Shown: positions 34,966 through 44,010, counted from the stretch's first letter. The stretch: DNA of 64,000 bases from JAENVT01 sp963773085 (GCA_963773085.1 CAVYZS010000018.1:434001-498000); one strand, 5' to 3'. Made by a program: numbers and translations. Notes: generated by a model from the sequence alone, not told the origin.

Positions 34966-35508
34966 GTGCGACGCCTGCTGCTGTGCCTGATAGGCGTCAT
35001 GGCGCTCGGCGCGTGCGGCGACCCGGCTGGTCCGTCACCAGCTGCGCAGGCGCCGGTCGGAACGACCACAGCCGAAGCGGGTGCGGCAGCACCGGCCACC
35101 GCTCCCGATTCGTTGGCATTTACGGCGGCTCGCGTCGGCGGGGGGACAACTCATCTCGTCGACTACGCCGGAAAGCCGATCGTGTTGTGGTTCTGGGCCC
35201 CCACTTGAAGCACCTGCAACCATGAAGCCCCTTCGGTCGAAGCGGCGAGCAGACGGTGGGCTGGAAAGGTGCAGTTCATCGGCGTTGCCTGGTACGGCGA
35301 CGATTCGTCGTTCCAGGGGTTCGTCGCCAAGCACGGACTGAGCTTCCCACAGCTCAGCGACAATTCGGGCGACGTGTTCGCTCGCTTTGGTGTGCCGCAG
35401 CAGCCGGCGATGGCGATCATCGACAGAGCGGGCAACGTGAAGGTGTCACTGGGCGTGGTGGAGGATTCCGAACTCGACGATGCGCTGGCGCTCGCCGTGG
35501 GCAACTAG
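34966..35508 (+). CDS. thioredoxin-fold lipoprotein (MPT53/TlpA-like), candidate selenoprotein with in-frame TGA
   Basis: 180 residues if TGA 35206-35208 is read as selenocysteine 81. The lipoprotein signal ends with lipobox ALGAC. The reading frame is the same before and after the TGA, with no indel needed. The TGA sits precisely at the first Cys of the thioredoxin active site: FWAPT-U-STC84-NHEAPS, against FWxPWCxxCxAEAPS in mycobacterial MPT53/DsbE-type proteins. The rest of the fold continues: VQFIGVAWYGD, FVAKHGLSFPQLSDNSGDVFARFGVPQQPA with the cis-Pro, and IDRAGNV. A stem-loop at 35227-35246 fits a bacterial SECIS. It would be an extracytoplasmic thiol-disulphide or reductase enzyme. 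The alternative is a TGC-to-TGA base error or a nonsense mutation. Confidence 0.75.
35227..35246 (+). promoter_or_regulatory. candidate bacterial SECIS stem-loop
   Basis: GCC, mismatch C, CUUC, loop GGUC, GAAG, mismatch C, GGC. The stem starts 18 bases and the loop 26 bases after the TGA. Published bSECIS rules ask for a loop 16-37 bases downstream with a G among its first two bases; both hold. The E. coli fdhF element also shows GGUC in its apical loop. Confidence 0.6.
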
Positions 35509-35533
35509 CCCGTCCTGCTCTCAGTGGGGCCGT

Positions 35534-37365
35534 TCAGTTGGAACACTCGTATACGCGGGAGGCGTAGGCGTCATCGATCACGTTGTACCAGTTCTTGCCT
35601 TCCAGGCAGTCGGGCCGCGACAGCTCGTAGGGCAGTTCGAACTGGGAGATGGTGCCATCGGCGACGTATTGCTGGAAGCACGGGGCCGCACCGATGGCAA
35701 AGGCCGTGAAAGCGTCGTCGCTCATGCCGTACACCTCGCCGTTCCAGTACAAGTCACCGACAGCGCAGTCCGGGAACCGGTAGTACGGCGCCACATACAA
35801 CGCATCGATCGTTCCGTCCTCGAGACCCGCAACGATGCACGCCGAGAACCCCGGATATTCGGTCTCCGCATAGCACTGGTCGACACCGTTGAAACTGCCG
35901 TCGTCGGTGGGATCGGTGTCGAAAGCGGTATCGCCGGAACCGAAGATGTCCTCGGTCGACAGCGTCTCGGACACCTTCTTGACACCGTCGATGATGTCGG
36001 TCAGTTCGCCCTTGTCGAGAGCCCCGAGTTGCGCCAGCAGGATGTCGAAGTAGGTACCGACAGGGCTGAGATACCACTTGCCATCGACCTTCTGCACCGT
36101 GATGCCAAGCGGCTTCATGTCGGCGAACGCGTCTTGACTGGTCTTGATCAGCGCCTTCACATCGTCGTTGTCGTCGAGTCCCAGCGTCTTGAGCGCTTCA
36201 TCGATCGTGCTGCCACCCTTGCACGAGTCGGCCGTGGTGTCGCCCGATGTGACGACCATGCAACCGTCGTTGTTCTCGACCAACACCTCGTTGCCATCGG
36301 CGGAGGCCTTCAACGTGAACCCGTCGACCGACACCGATCGACGGTCACCATCGCCGATCACCGAGAACTTGGTGTCGGAAATGGCGACCTTGGCACCGAG
36401 ATCATCGAGTGCCCGTTGGGCCTCATCGATGAACATCGGCGCGTAGCGTTGCAGTGCCTCGGCCTCGTTGGGGTTGAGCGCGGCGATCAGGGCTTCGAGA
36501 TCGACGTCGTCGACGGCGTCGAGGACGGCCTGCACCGCGCCCTCGGGCGTGTCGGCGCCGCGTGCCTCGACGGCTTGCTCGGGAATGTCATCTCCACCGT
36601 GGCGCGCGATTTTCGGCAATCGAGTAGAACGCGCTCGAGGTACCAGCGGCCGTCCCGCTTGACCGTCGCCAACTTCCAATCTATGTCGGAATCCTGCGGT
36701 TGGCTCCCCATGTCTGGCCGATCACCGCCGAACGCCTCGTCGATCAAGAACGGGCCGATCGGCACACTGTCGCCATCGACGGAGGCCGTGCCGGTGGCAG
36801 TGATCCTGATGTTGGAGACATCGTCGACGTTGGTGTCGGTCTGGTCGACCTGCACGTCTTGGAAGGCGAGGTCGAGCCCACCCACCTTGTCGAGGGACGC
36901 CGTACTGTCGACGATCTCGAGCCGCTTGAGGTTGTCGACGAGGTCGACGAGCGGTTGTCGCAACATGTCACGTTCGCCGGGGAGGAGCAGGTCGACGACT
37001 CCGAGCGCGTCTTCGGCCTCGAGTGCATCCATCAGCCGCGTGCCGACCTCGGTCGGATTCGCCGCACCACCATCGTCGCCGGCGACGATCTTGCCGATCG
37101 CGAATCCACCCGCTCCCACCAGCGCCACGACAGCAAGCAACCCACCGACAACCTTGCCCCTGCTGCGTGTGATGGGCTTGCTCGTCGGCACCACGGTCGC
37201 AGTTGCCGCGTCGTCATGCGGAATGAACGGAGGTGGCTGCAGCCTGACAGTCGGCAGCGGTAGCACCGGTGGACCATTCACCGCCTGATCCTCGGCCTGA
37301 CCCGGGGATGGGGATGGAGATGGGGATGGGGATGGAGAGAACGAGCCGTCATCGTTGGTGTCCAT
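35534..37365 (-). CDS. large membrane-anchored extracytoplasmic protein of unknown function, frameshifted
   Basis: About 610 aa. A cytoplasmic Ser-Pro/Pro-rich head (SPSPSPSPSPSPGQAED) is followed by one TM helix (VVGGLLAVVALVGAGGFAIGKIV). Then come two related domains, each with a block like GPFLIDEAFGG/DGRWYLERV and DGKWYLSPVGTYFDILLAQLG; the WYL-x-P/R lines suggest a duplicated domain. The C-terminal region has eight cysteines (CYAETEYPGFSACIV, DCAVGDLYW, CFQQYV, DCLEGKNWY, YECSN). One or two indels near 36610-36630 break the frame; an AFYSIAE segment is readable there in the third frame. It resembles actinobacterial DUF4333-type surface proteins only loosely. Confidence 0.65.
37304..37339 (-). 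repeat. 6-bp tandem repeat encoding Ser-Pro units
   Basis: Six GGGGAT/GGAGAT-type units in a row. On the minus strand they encode (Ser-Pro)n near the start of the surface protein gene. In-frame slippage would only change linker length. Confidence 0.7.
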
Positions 37366-37456
37366 AGGACGTACCTTTCGCCGCGATTGTCACTAACGGT
37401 ATCGGCCACCAGCCGGCCGACTGGAGCACTTGATCAACACGGTCTGCCGAGCGACA

Positions 37457-37462
37457 TACCCT
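37457..37462 (+). promoter_or_regulatory. -10 element TACCCT, leaderless promoter
   Basis: Six bases before ATG 37469; it supports that start over the in-frame ATG 39 bases upstream. Confidence 0.45.
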
Positions 37463-37468
37463 GTGCAC

Positions 37469-38365
37469 ATGCGCATCCTCATGTCGGGCGGCAGCGGGCT
37501 CATCGGCACAGCCCTGAGCGACAGCCTGACCGCCGACGGCCACACGGTCTTACGTCTGGTGCGACGCGAAGCGACCTCCGACGAGGTGTCGTGGGACCCG
37601 GCGAGCGGCCGGCTCGATCCCGCGGTATTCGACGGCTGCGACGCCGTGATCAACCTGTCCGGCGCCGGCATCGGTGACACGCGCTGGACCGACGAATACA
37701 AGCGCGAGCTGCTCGACAGCCGCGTGCAGTCGACGGAGCTCTTGGCCACCACCATTTCCGGGCTCGACAACAAGCCGTCGGTCTTCCTGTCGGGTTCCGC
37801 GGTCGGTTGGTACGGCGACCGTGGCGACGAACGGCTCGACGAGATCTCGACACCCGGGAGCGGATTCCTCAGCGATCTGTGCCAGCAGTGGGAGGCGGCC
37901 ACAGCTTCGGCGGAGAAGGCCGGCATCCGCACTGTTCACCTCCGCACCGGGATCGTGCTGTCGGCGCACGGCGGCGCGCTGAAGAAGCAGCTCCCATGGT
38001 TCAAGCTCGGTCTCGGGGGTCGCCTCGGCAACGGTCATCAATGGCAGAGCTGGATCTCGATCGACGACGAGATCGGAGCCATCACCCACCTGCTGTCCGC
38101 TGAGATCTGTGGTGCTGTCAACCTGACCGCGGTCGAGCCGGTCACCAACGTCGAGTTCACCGCGACACTCGCCAAGGTGTTGCATCGACCCGCAGTGATA
38201 CCGATCCCTACGTTCGGCCCGAAGCTGATGCTCGGCAGCGAACTGGTCGAGACACTTCTGCTCTGCGGGCAGCGGGTGCTACCGACGGCTCTCCAGCGCA
38301 GTGGCTACGAGTTCCATCACGCCACGTTGGATGCTGCGCTGCACGACCTGCTGCAGCGCAGGTAG
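37469..38365 (+). CDS. TIGR01777-family NAD(P)-binding epimerase-like protein
   Basis: 298 aa. Rossmann GGSGLIGTALSDSL, INLSGAGIGDTRWTDEYKRELLDSRV and VFLSGSAVGWYGDRGDE are the signature blocks of TIGR01777 (SDR39U1-like). A DUF1731-type C-terminal region (QRVLPTALQRSGYEFHHATLDAALHDLL) ends the protein. The natural substrate is unknown in this family. Confidence 0.9.
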   Translation: MRILMSGGSGLIGTALSDSLTADGHTVLRLVRREATSDEVSWDPASGRLDPAVFDGCDAVINLSGAGIGDTRWTDEYKRELLDSRVQSTELLATTISGLDNKPSVFLSGSAVGWYGDRGDERLDEISTPGSGFLSDLCQQWEAATASAEKAGIRTVHLRTGIVLSAHGGALKKQLPWFKLGLGGRLGNGHQWQSWISIDDEIGAITHLLSAEICGAVNLTAVEPVTNVEFTATLAKVLHRPAVIPIPTFGPKLMLGSELVETLLLCGQRVLPTALQRSGYEFHHATLDAALHDLLQRR

Positions 38366-38407
38366 CGCGGCCGTTCATCCGTCGTGCCGACCGCGGTCGG
38401 CCGCGGG

Positions 38408-38971
38408 TCAGGCCTTTACGGCTTCGACGTCGAGCTGGATCTTGACCTTTTCGCCGACGACCACGCCACCCGTCTCGAGGGCGACGTTCCACTCCAGGCC
38501 CCAGTCCTTGCGGTTGATCTCCGCCTGGGCGCTGAAGCCGGCGCGGGTTCCACCCCACGGATCGCCGGTCACACCGTCGAACTCGAGCTCGAAGTCGACT
38601 GGCTTGGTGATTCCCTTGATCGTCAGATCGGTGTGCAGCACATAATCGCTGCCGGCCCGGTCGATGCCCTTGCTGACCAGCGTCATCGTCGGGAAGTTGT
38701 CGGCATCGAAGAAATCGGCGGACTTGAGGTGGGCATCGCGACCGTCATCGCCGGTGGTGATCGAGGCGATCTCGACCGTTGCCTCGACCTCGGAGGCCAA
38801 CGGATCGTCGGCCACCGTCAACGTTCCACTGAAGGTGGCGAAATGACCACGAACCTTGCTGACCATCAGGTGGCGAGCCGAGAAGCCGACCGTCGAGTGG
38901 CTGGGGTCGACGTTCCAGACGCCGGGTGTGAGTCCGGCGATATCGGTCGTGAGTGCTGTGGTGGTGGACAT
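38408..38971 (-). CDS. YceI-family lipid-binding protein
   Basis: 187 aa. PGVWNVDPSHSTVGFSARHLMVSKVRGHF is the hallmark first part; ADFFDADNFPTMTLVS and LTIKGITKPVDFEL follow, and NRKDWGLEWN closes it. The YceI lipocalin-like barrel binds polyisoprenoids or fatty amides. No signal peptide, so it is cytosolic. ATG 38971 is backed by AAGGAG upstream. It is divergent from a marR gene with a palindromic site between, which suggests direct control. Confidence 0.92.
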   Translation of the reverse strand: MSTTTALTTDIAGLTPGVWNVDPSHSTVGFSARHLMVSKVRGHFATFSGTLTVADDPLASEVEATVEIASITTGDDGRDAHLKSADFFDADNFPTMTLVSKGIDRAGSDYVLHTDLTIKGITKPVDFELEFDGVTGDPWGGTRAGFSAQAEINRKDWGLEWNVALETGGVVVGEKVKIQLDVEAVKA

Positions 38972-39032
38972 GGTTACGACTCCTTGATGGTGATGGGATC
39001 CATGGGATCCTGAATCATTTGCGGTCACAATG

Positions 39033-39046
39033 ATTGTAGTGACAAT
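39033..39046. promoter_or_regulatory. candidate MarR operator
   Basis: ATTGT-AGTG-ACAAT, a palindrome with 5-base arms, in the 121-bp divergent gap between yceI and marR. Its AT-rich character stands out. A MarR dimer would be expected to bind here and control both genes. Confidence 0.55.
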
Positions 39047-39080
39047 AACTTGCGTCCGCAACCTTTGTTACGAAATCCGA

Positions 39081-39086
39081 TATGCT
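39081..39086 (+). promoter_or_regulatory. -10 element TATGCT, leaderless promoter of marR
   Basis: Six bases before ATG 39093. Confidence 0.5.
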
Positions 39087-39092
39087 GGGGTC

Positions 39093-39551
39093 ATGGCAAC
39101 GGCGTGGCTGACAGCGAGCGAGATGCGAGCATGGCGAAACTTCGTCGAGTCGATCGGCACGCTGACGGCGGCACTCGAACACGACCTCGCCCCATTCGAT
39201 TTGACGATGGGCGACTACGAGGTGCTCGTGCGATTGTCCGACGCCGAGGGCGAACGCCTGCGGATGTGTGATCTGTCGGCGGCTCTGCATCTCTCCCCCA
39301 GCGGGCTCACCCGGCGTCTCGACGGCCTGGTCAGCGCGGGGATGGTCGAACGCGTCGCCTGTCCGTCAGATCGTCGGGTGATGTTCGCCGCGCTCACGCC
39401 GAACGGGCGCGCCAAGCTGGAACTGGCGGCACCCCACCACGTCGCCAGCGTGCGCAACCGATTCTTCAAGGGCCTCACCCGCGAGCAGGTGAGTGAGCTC
39501 GGCGACGTCTTCGAGACCGTGCGGTCCAATCTCGGGACCTGCCCTTCGTGA
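39093..39551 (+). CDS. MarR-family transcriptional regulator
   Basis: 152 aa. Winged HTH: LTMGDYEVLVRLSDAEGERLRMCDLSAALHLSPSGLTRRLDGLVSAGMVERVACPSDRRVMFAALTPNGRAKLELA is the continuous MarR core (helix 3, recognition helix SPSGLTRRLDGL, wing DRRVMFAALT). It probably represses yceI and itself through the palindrome at 39033. Its stop overlaps the argJ start as GTGA. Confidence 0.92.
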   Translation: MATAWLTASEMRAWRNFVESIGTLTAALEHDLAPFDLTMGDYEVLVRLSDAEGERLRMCDLSAALHLSPSGLTRRLDGLVSAGMVERVACPSDRRVMFAALTPNGRAKLELAAPHHVASVRNRFFKGLTREQVSELGDVFETVRSNLGTCPS

Positions 39552-40699
39552 CAGGGTTGCCCAGCGGGTTCCGCGCCTACGTCGCCAACATCGGCATCAA
39601 GGACGCCACCGATGATTTCGTGGTGGTGGCCAGCGATGCCCCCAGTGTTGCGGTCGGCATGTTCACCACCAGCAGCTTTGCCGGCCCAAGTGTGGTGCTC
39701 AGCCGCGAAAACCTGTCCTCGCCAACGGCTCAGGCCGTGGTCGTGATCTCCAAGAACGCCAACGTGGCCACCGGCGCCGACGGCTTGGCGAATGCGCACG
39801 AAGTTGTCGCCGGCGTGGCTGCTGCGATTGGATGCGGTACGAACGACGTGCTGATCGCCTCGACAGGCGTGATCGGCCGCCAATACCCGATGGATCGCGT
39901 CCGCACCGCCCTCGGTTCGATCCCGTCGCCGCTGCCGATGACGGACGCGGAGACTGTGGCCGCCGGAATCATGACGACCGACACAGTTGCCAAGATTGCG
40001 GCGGCATCGGTCGGTGAGGCACGAGTCGTCGGGGTGGCCAAAGGTGTCGGGATGATCGAACCGAACATGGCCACGTTGATCACCCTGCTGTTCACCGATG
40101 CCCTGGTCCCAGCGGATGACCTCGATCCGATCTTTCGACGAGTGATCGATCGCACGTTCAACTGCGTGTCGATCGACACCGACACGTCCACCAGCGATAC
40201 CGCGATCCTGATGGCCGGCGGCGCAGCCGGTCCGGTCGACCTCGATGCCTTCGAGCGAGGCCTGTACGAGGTTGCCGTCTCGTTGACCAAACAGGTGGCG
40301 CGCGATGGAGAAGGTGCCGAGAAGTTGATCGAGGTGTCGGTCGAGCAGGCCGGCTCGCCGGAGCAGGCCAGGCGAGTGGCCAAGGCAATCGTCAACTCGC
40401 CACTCGTCAAGACCGCCGTGCATGGCGCCGACCCCAATTGGGGGCGGGTGGCTATGGCGATCGGCAAGTCGACAACCTCCGACGAGATCGACCAATCTCG
40501 CGTGATCATCCGCTTCGGCGATCAAGAGGTCTACCCATCGTCGGTCGATGCCGACGGGCTCGATGCCCTCGCCGCGTACATGCGTGGTGACGAAGTGCGG
40601 ATCACGGCGGTACTGGCTGCCGGCCAGTCGTCGGCCACGGTGTGGGGCTGCGATCTGACCGATGGCTACGTGAGGATCAACGCCGACTACACGACGTAG
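39548..40699 (+). CDS. argJ: ArgJ-family ornithine/glutamate N-acetyltransferase
   Basis: 383 aa. The autocleavage/catalytic Thr176 sits in GVGMIEPNMATL, and NCVSIDTDTSTSDTAILMA plus the HGADPNWGRV block are conserved. ArgJ recycles the acetyl group in cyclic arginine synthesis. It lies outside an arg cluster and is coupled to a MarR gene, which is unusual; a specialised paralogue (as in some antibiotic pathways) is possible. Check the rest of the genome for argBCDF with another argJ. Confidence 0.88.
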   Translation: MTGLPSGFRAYVANIGIKDATDDFVVVASDAPSVAVGMFTTSSFAGPSVVLSRENLSSPTAQAVVVISKNANVATGADGLANAHEVVAGVAAAIGCGTNDVLIASTGVIGRQYPMDRVRTALGSIPSPLPMTDAETVAAGIMTTDTVAKIAAASVGEARVVGVAKGVGMIEPNMATLITLLFTDALVPADDLDPIFRRVIDRTFNCVSIDTDTSTSDTAILMAGGAAGPVDLDAFERGLYEVAVSLTKQVARDGEGAEKLIEVSVEQAGSPEQARRVAKAIVNSPLVKTAVHGADPNWGRVAMAIGKSTTSDEIDQSRVIIRFGDQEVYPSSVDADGLDALAAYMRGDEVRITAVLAAGQSSATVWGCDLTDGYVRINADYTT

Positions 40700-40751
40700 C
40701 GAACCAGCCCAACACTTCAGAGATTCGTCCGTTTCACAGATAGGAGCCGCC

Positions 40752-41696
40752 ATGCCTCCCCTACCCCATCGCCCGCTCGGCTCGTCGGGCCTCGAGGTCT
40801 CGCTGTTCTCGCTCGGATCGTGGAGAACGTTCGAACGGATCCCTCGCGAGCAGGGTCTGGCAGTGATGCGGGCCGCTCGCCAGGCTGGCATCACCTTCCT
40901 CGACGATGCGCGCTACAACGACGAGACCGGGGCCGCGCCGATGGCCACCGGCTACTCCGAGGTGGTGTTCGGCGAGTTGTTCCGAGCGGCCGGATGGGTG
41001 CGTGACGAGGTTGTGGTGGCCAACAAGCTGTGGTGGGAGTTCTGGCCGGAACAGGATGCCGTCGCCGAACTCGACGGATCTCTCGGCCGGATGGGCCTCG
41101 ACCACATCGACTTGATCTACACGATGCAACCGCCCGATGGCTTGCCGATCGTCGACCTGGTGGCACAGGTGGCCGCACTGGTGTCGTCCGGGCGCGCCCG
41201 TGCCTGGGGGATCGGCAACTGGCAGGCCGAACCGCTCGCCGTAGCCGTGCAGGCTGCACGATCGCTCGGGGTACTACTACCTGTGGCTGCCCAACTGCCG
41301 TACAGCCTGGTACGCCCCGACTGGGTGCAGGATCCGATGATGGAGGGCGTGCTGGTCGATGGCGGCATCGGTCTGGTGGCCTCCTATGTTCTCGCTGGTG
41401 GGACGCTGACGGGGAAGTATCTCGACGGCGCTTCGGGACGCGCCGGCAGCGACGACAACCCGGCCATCGTCGCTGGTAAACAGCGTGCCGCAGCCCTGGT
41501 GGAGCTGGCCGGCGACTGGAACGTGTCACCGGCGAGCCTGGCGTTCTCGTTTGCCCTCTCCCACCCCCGCTTGTCCAGTGTGTTGTTCGGCGCGACCACG
41601 CCCGAGCAGGTGCGCGAGAACGTCTCGTCGCTGGAGGTCTTCATGCGACTGGACGACGGACAACGCCGGCAGCTCGAGCAACTCGCCTGGTCGTAG
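40752..41696 (+). CDS. aldo/keto reductase family oxidoreductase
   Basis: 314 aa, TIM barrel. LGSSGLEVSLFSLGSW is the family start, GITFLDDARYNDETG contains the Asp and Tyr of the active site, VVANKLWWE the Lys, and GSVLFG-type SSVLFGATTPEQVRENV the NADPH-binding end. ATG 40752 has a GGAG nine bases before it. Substrate unknown. Confidence 0.85.
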   Translation: MPPLPHRPLGSSGLEVSLFSLGSWRTFERIPREQGLAVMRAARQAGITFLDDARYNDETGAAPMATGYSEVVFGELFRAAGWVRDEVVVANKLWWEFWPEQDAVAELDGSLGRMGLDHIDLIYTMQPPDGLPIVDLVAQVAALVSSGRARAWGIGNWQAEPLAVAVQAARSLGVLLPVAAQLPYSLVRPDWVQDPMMEGVLVDGGIGLVASYVLAGGTLTGKYLDGASGRAGSDDNPAIVAGKQRAAALVELAGDWNVSPASLAFSFALSHPRLSSVLFGATTPEQVRENVSSLEVFMRLDDGQRRQLEQLAWS

Positions 41697-41790
41697 ACCG
41701 CCCGGGCCGCCGGGTGCTAGCCCGATGGTGCAATGGGCGGCGTCAACGAATCGGGGTCTACTGGCCACATCAGTTCAAAGGAGACCCCCA

Positions 41791-42360
41791 ATGAAGAACT
41801 CAATCATCTGGACCATCGCAGGAATCGCCGTCGTCGGCGTCGGAGTTCCCGCCTTCGCAGCGGTCAACTCATCGGCTCCCAAGCCGCTGATCGCCCCGGA
41901 GCCCGCCGTCGTCATCACCACATCGGATGACAGCACGTCGTCGAGCTCGGATGACAACTCACCTAGCACCAGCACCGTGACCATCGCCAGCACACCGGCA
42001 AGCCTGCCGACGATCAGCGTGCCGGTGGTCACCACCGCCGTTTCGACAGCGAACAGTGTCGAAGACATCAGCGGCAACTGCGACGAGGCCGAACACGCCA
42101 ACGACGCCAACTGCGTCGCGGCGAATGCCCCAGGTGTGACGACGAACTCGACGCCAACCAGCGTCGAGGACATCAGCGGTCCGTGCGACGAGGCCGAACA
42201 CGCCAACGACCCACGTTGCACGGGCGGCGTGGCAGGACCTGTGACCAGCATCGATGACAACTCCGGCGCTGTCACGACGGTCGACGACAGTTCTGGTCGC
42301 GGCGCCAACAGCGGCCACGGCGGAGGCAAGGGCGGAAGCGGCCACGGTAGCGACGACTGA
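41791..42360 (+). CDS. secreted Ser/Thr-rich protein with two CDEAEHAND modules
   Basis: 189 aa. Signal peptide ends AFAAVNSS. A Thr/Ser-rich spacer follows, then two near-identical modules: SVEDISGNCDEAEHANDANC and SVEDISGPCDEAEHANDPRC, each with two cysteines 11 residues apart, which fits a small disulphide loop. The tail is Gly/Ser/His-rich (GHGGGKGGSGHGSDD), possibly metal binding. Excellent ribosome site AAAGGAG. No family recognised. Confidence 0.7.
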   Translation: MKNSIIWTIAGIAVVGVGVPAFAAVNSSAPKPLIAPEPAVVITTSDDSTSSSSDDNSPSTSTVTIASTPASLPTISVPVVTTAVSTANSVEDISGNCDEAEHANDANCVAANAPGVTTNSTPTSVEDISGPCDEAEHANDPRCTGGVAGPVTSIDDNSGAVTTVDDSSGRGANSGHGGGKGGSGHGSDD

Positions 42361-42462
42361 ACGCCAATCGGCGCTCGCCGGTGTGGATCAGCGTCGCCTC
42401 AGTGACGAGTCAGAGGCGACGCTCACACTGTCGACATCCGATAGGAACGAAGGAGCAAGGTC

Positions 42463-42825
42463 ATGTCGAACTCAATCTCAACCAGGGTCAGCACCAACCA
42501 AACCGATTCCGATCCAGAGTGCCGGGCTCGGGCCTACACCTACCTGGCCGAACTGATCGGAACCCGCCCGGCGACGTTGACCTGGGATTCGACGCATCGC
42601 CTCCAGGGTCATGTCCATCTCGGTCACCGTGAGCTCGTCGTGATCGCGCCACGTGACGCAACTCACCAGCCCATCGTGATGAGCGAGCCGGGCTGGGATG
42701 CCGTTCGCCGATCCGACGCCGATCAGCGACCCGAGCTCATCCGGGCCTTCGCCATCACTGACCATGCGAGCCTGGTGTCGGTCCTCGAGTCAGACGAGCT
42801 GTCCGTGCTGGGCCTCGCAGCCTGA
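42463..42825 (+). CDS. hypothetical 120-aa protein
   Basis: ATG with GAAGGAG upstream. Contains a central beta-rich stretch (HRLQGHVHLGHRELVVIAPRDATHQPIVMSEPGW, about residues 45-78) ending in an acidic helix (SDADQRPELIRAF). No family recognised. It is 24 bases from the following serine hydrolase on the same strand. Confidence 0.55.
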   Translation: MSNSISTRVSTNQTDSDPECRARAYTYLAELIGTRPATLTWDSTHRLQGHVHLGHRELVVIAPRDATHQPIVMSEPGWDAVRRSDADQRPELIRAFAITDHASLVSVLESDELSVLGLAA

Positions 42826-42849
42826 CAACGTACTGCGAGACTGTCGATC

Positions 42850-43983
42850 GTGAATCCACCGATCAGCGGCCGGTGCGAGACGGCATTCAACGCCGTGAGA
42901 GAGGCCTTCGCGGGTAACTTCGCCGAGCGTGGCGAAGTCGGCGGCGCCGTCTGCGTGATCGTCGATGGTCATGTCGTCGTGGACCTCGTCGGCGGCTGGT
43001 CCGACCAAGCCTGCACCCGCCCGTGGCGGCCCGACACGCTGGTCAACTTCTATTCCGTCGGAAAGGCGTTCGTCGCCCTACTCGCCTTGCAGCTGGTCGA
43101 TGCCGGGCTCATCCGGCTCGATGATCCGATCGTCGCTATCTGGCCGGAATTCGGCGTGGCGGGCAAGGAGAACACCACGGTGCGACACGCGCTGTGCCAC
43201 CGGGCGGGTGTACCAGCAATACGCGAACGACTGACGAACACCGATCTCTGGAACTGGGACCGCATGACGGGTGCGCTGGCGGCCACCGAACCGTGGTGGG
43301 AGCCCGGCACGCGACACGCGTACCACACCAACACGTACGGGCACCTCGTCGGCGAGATCGTTCGACGCACTACCGGCGACATGCCCGGGGCGCGGCTGCG
43401 ACGAGTGGCCGAATCGCTCGATGCCGACGTGTGGTGTGGAGTGCCGGACGAGGAGCAGCATCGATGCGCCGACGTCATCTGGGCACCTGCCGCCGCGATC
43501 GGCGACGTCGACTTCGATGCGCTGTCCGGCGAGGCGTTGATGATCGCCCTCGGGTACTTCAACCCACCTGGCTACTCGTCGGCGGGAGTCGTCAATTCGG
43601 CCGAGTGGCGTGGCGCCCAGGTCCCGTCGACGAACGGGCATGGCTCGGCCGCCGGCGTCGCTCGCCTGTACGCCGCGCTGCTCGAACCAGGCCGCCTGCT
43701 CTCGGCCGCGTTGCTGACCGAGGCGACCAGTCCACAGTCGCAAGGGTATTGCCCGGTGCTGGGCGAGGATGCCACGTTCGGCCTCGGCTTCAAGCCGACG
43801 GTGCCTCGCCGGCCGTTCGGCCCGAACCCGCGCAGTTTCGGTCACTTCGGCACCGGTGGCGCCGTCGGGTTCGCCGATCCCGACGCCCACCTCGCATTCG
43901 GTTACGTGATGAACCATGTCATCCCGAGATGGCAGAGCTCGCGAAACCGAGCGCTGATCGACGCTGCCTACAGCTCGCTCTGA
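42850..43983 (+). CDS. serine hydrolase, class C beta-lactamase fold (esterase-like)
   Basis: 377 aa. The SxxK nucleophile is in YSVGKAFVAL (near residue 74), and the second catalytic Tyr probably in AYHTNTYGHLVGEI. FGHFGTGGAVGFADPDAHLAFGYVMN carries the HTG/KTG-like wall. No signal peptide. Members hydrolyse esters rather than true beta-lactams, so it is best called an esterase-like enzyme. GTG start. Confidence 0.85.
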   Translation: MNPPISGRCETAFNAVREAFAGNFAERGEVGGAVCVIVDGHVVVDLVGGWSDQACTRPWRPDTLVNFYSVGKAFVALLALQLVDAGLIRLDDPIVAIWPEFGVAGKENTTVRHALCHRAGVPAIRERLTNTDLWNWDRMTGALAATEPWWEPGTRHAYHTNTYGHLVGEIVRRTTGDMPGARLRRVAESLDADVWCGVPDEEQHRCADVIWAPAAAIGDVDFDALSGEALMIALGYFNPPGYSSAGVVNSAEWRGAQVPSTNGHGSAAGVARLYAALLEPGRLLSAALLTEATSPQSQGYCPVLGEDATFGLGFKPTVPRRPFGPNPRSFGHFGTGGAVGFADPDAHLAFGYVMNHVIPRWQSSRNRALIDAAYSSL

Positions 43984-44010
43984 TCGGTGAGTGTTCCCGG
44001 GCTCGGCGGT

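Noticed and set aside
35269..35508. A separate short gene starting at GTG 35269
   Set aside because: It lacks a ribosome site and -10 and is only the second half of the thioredoxin fold in the same frame as 34966; read-through of the TGA explains it better.
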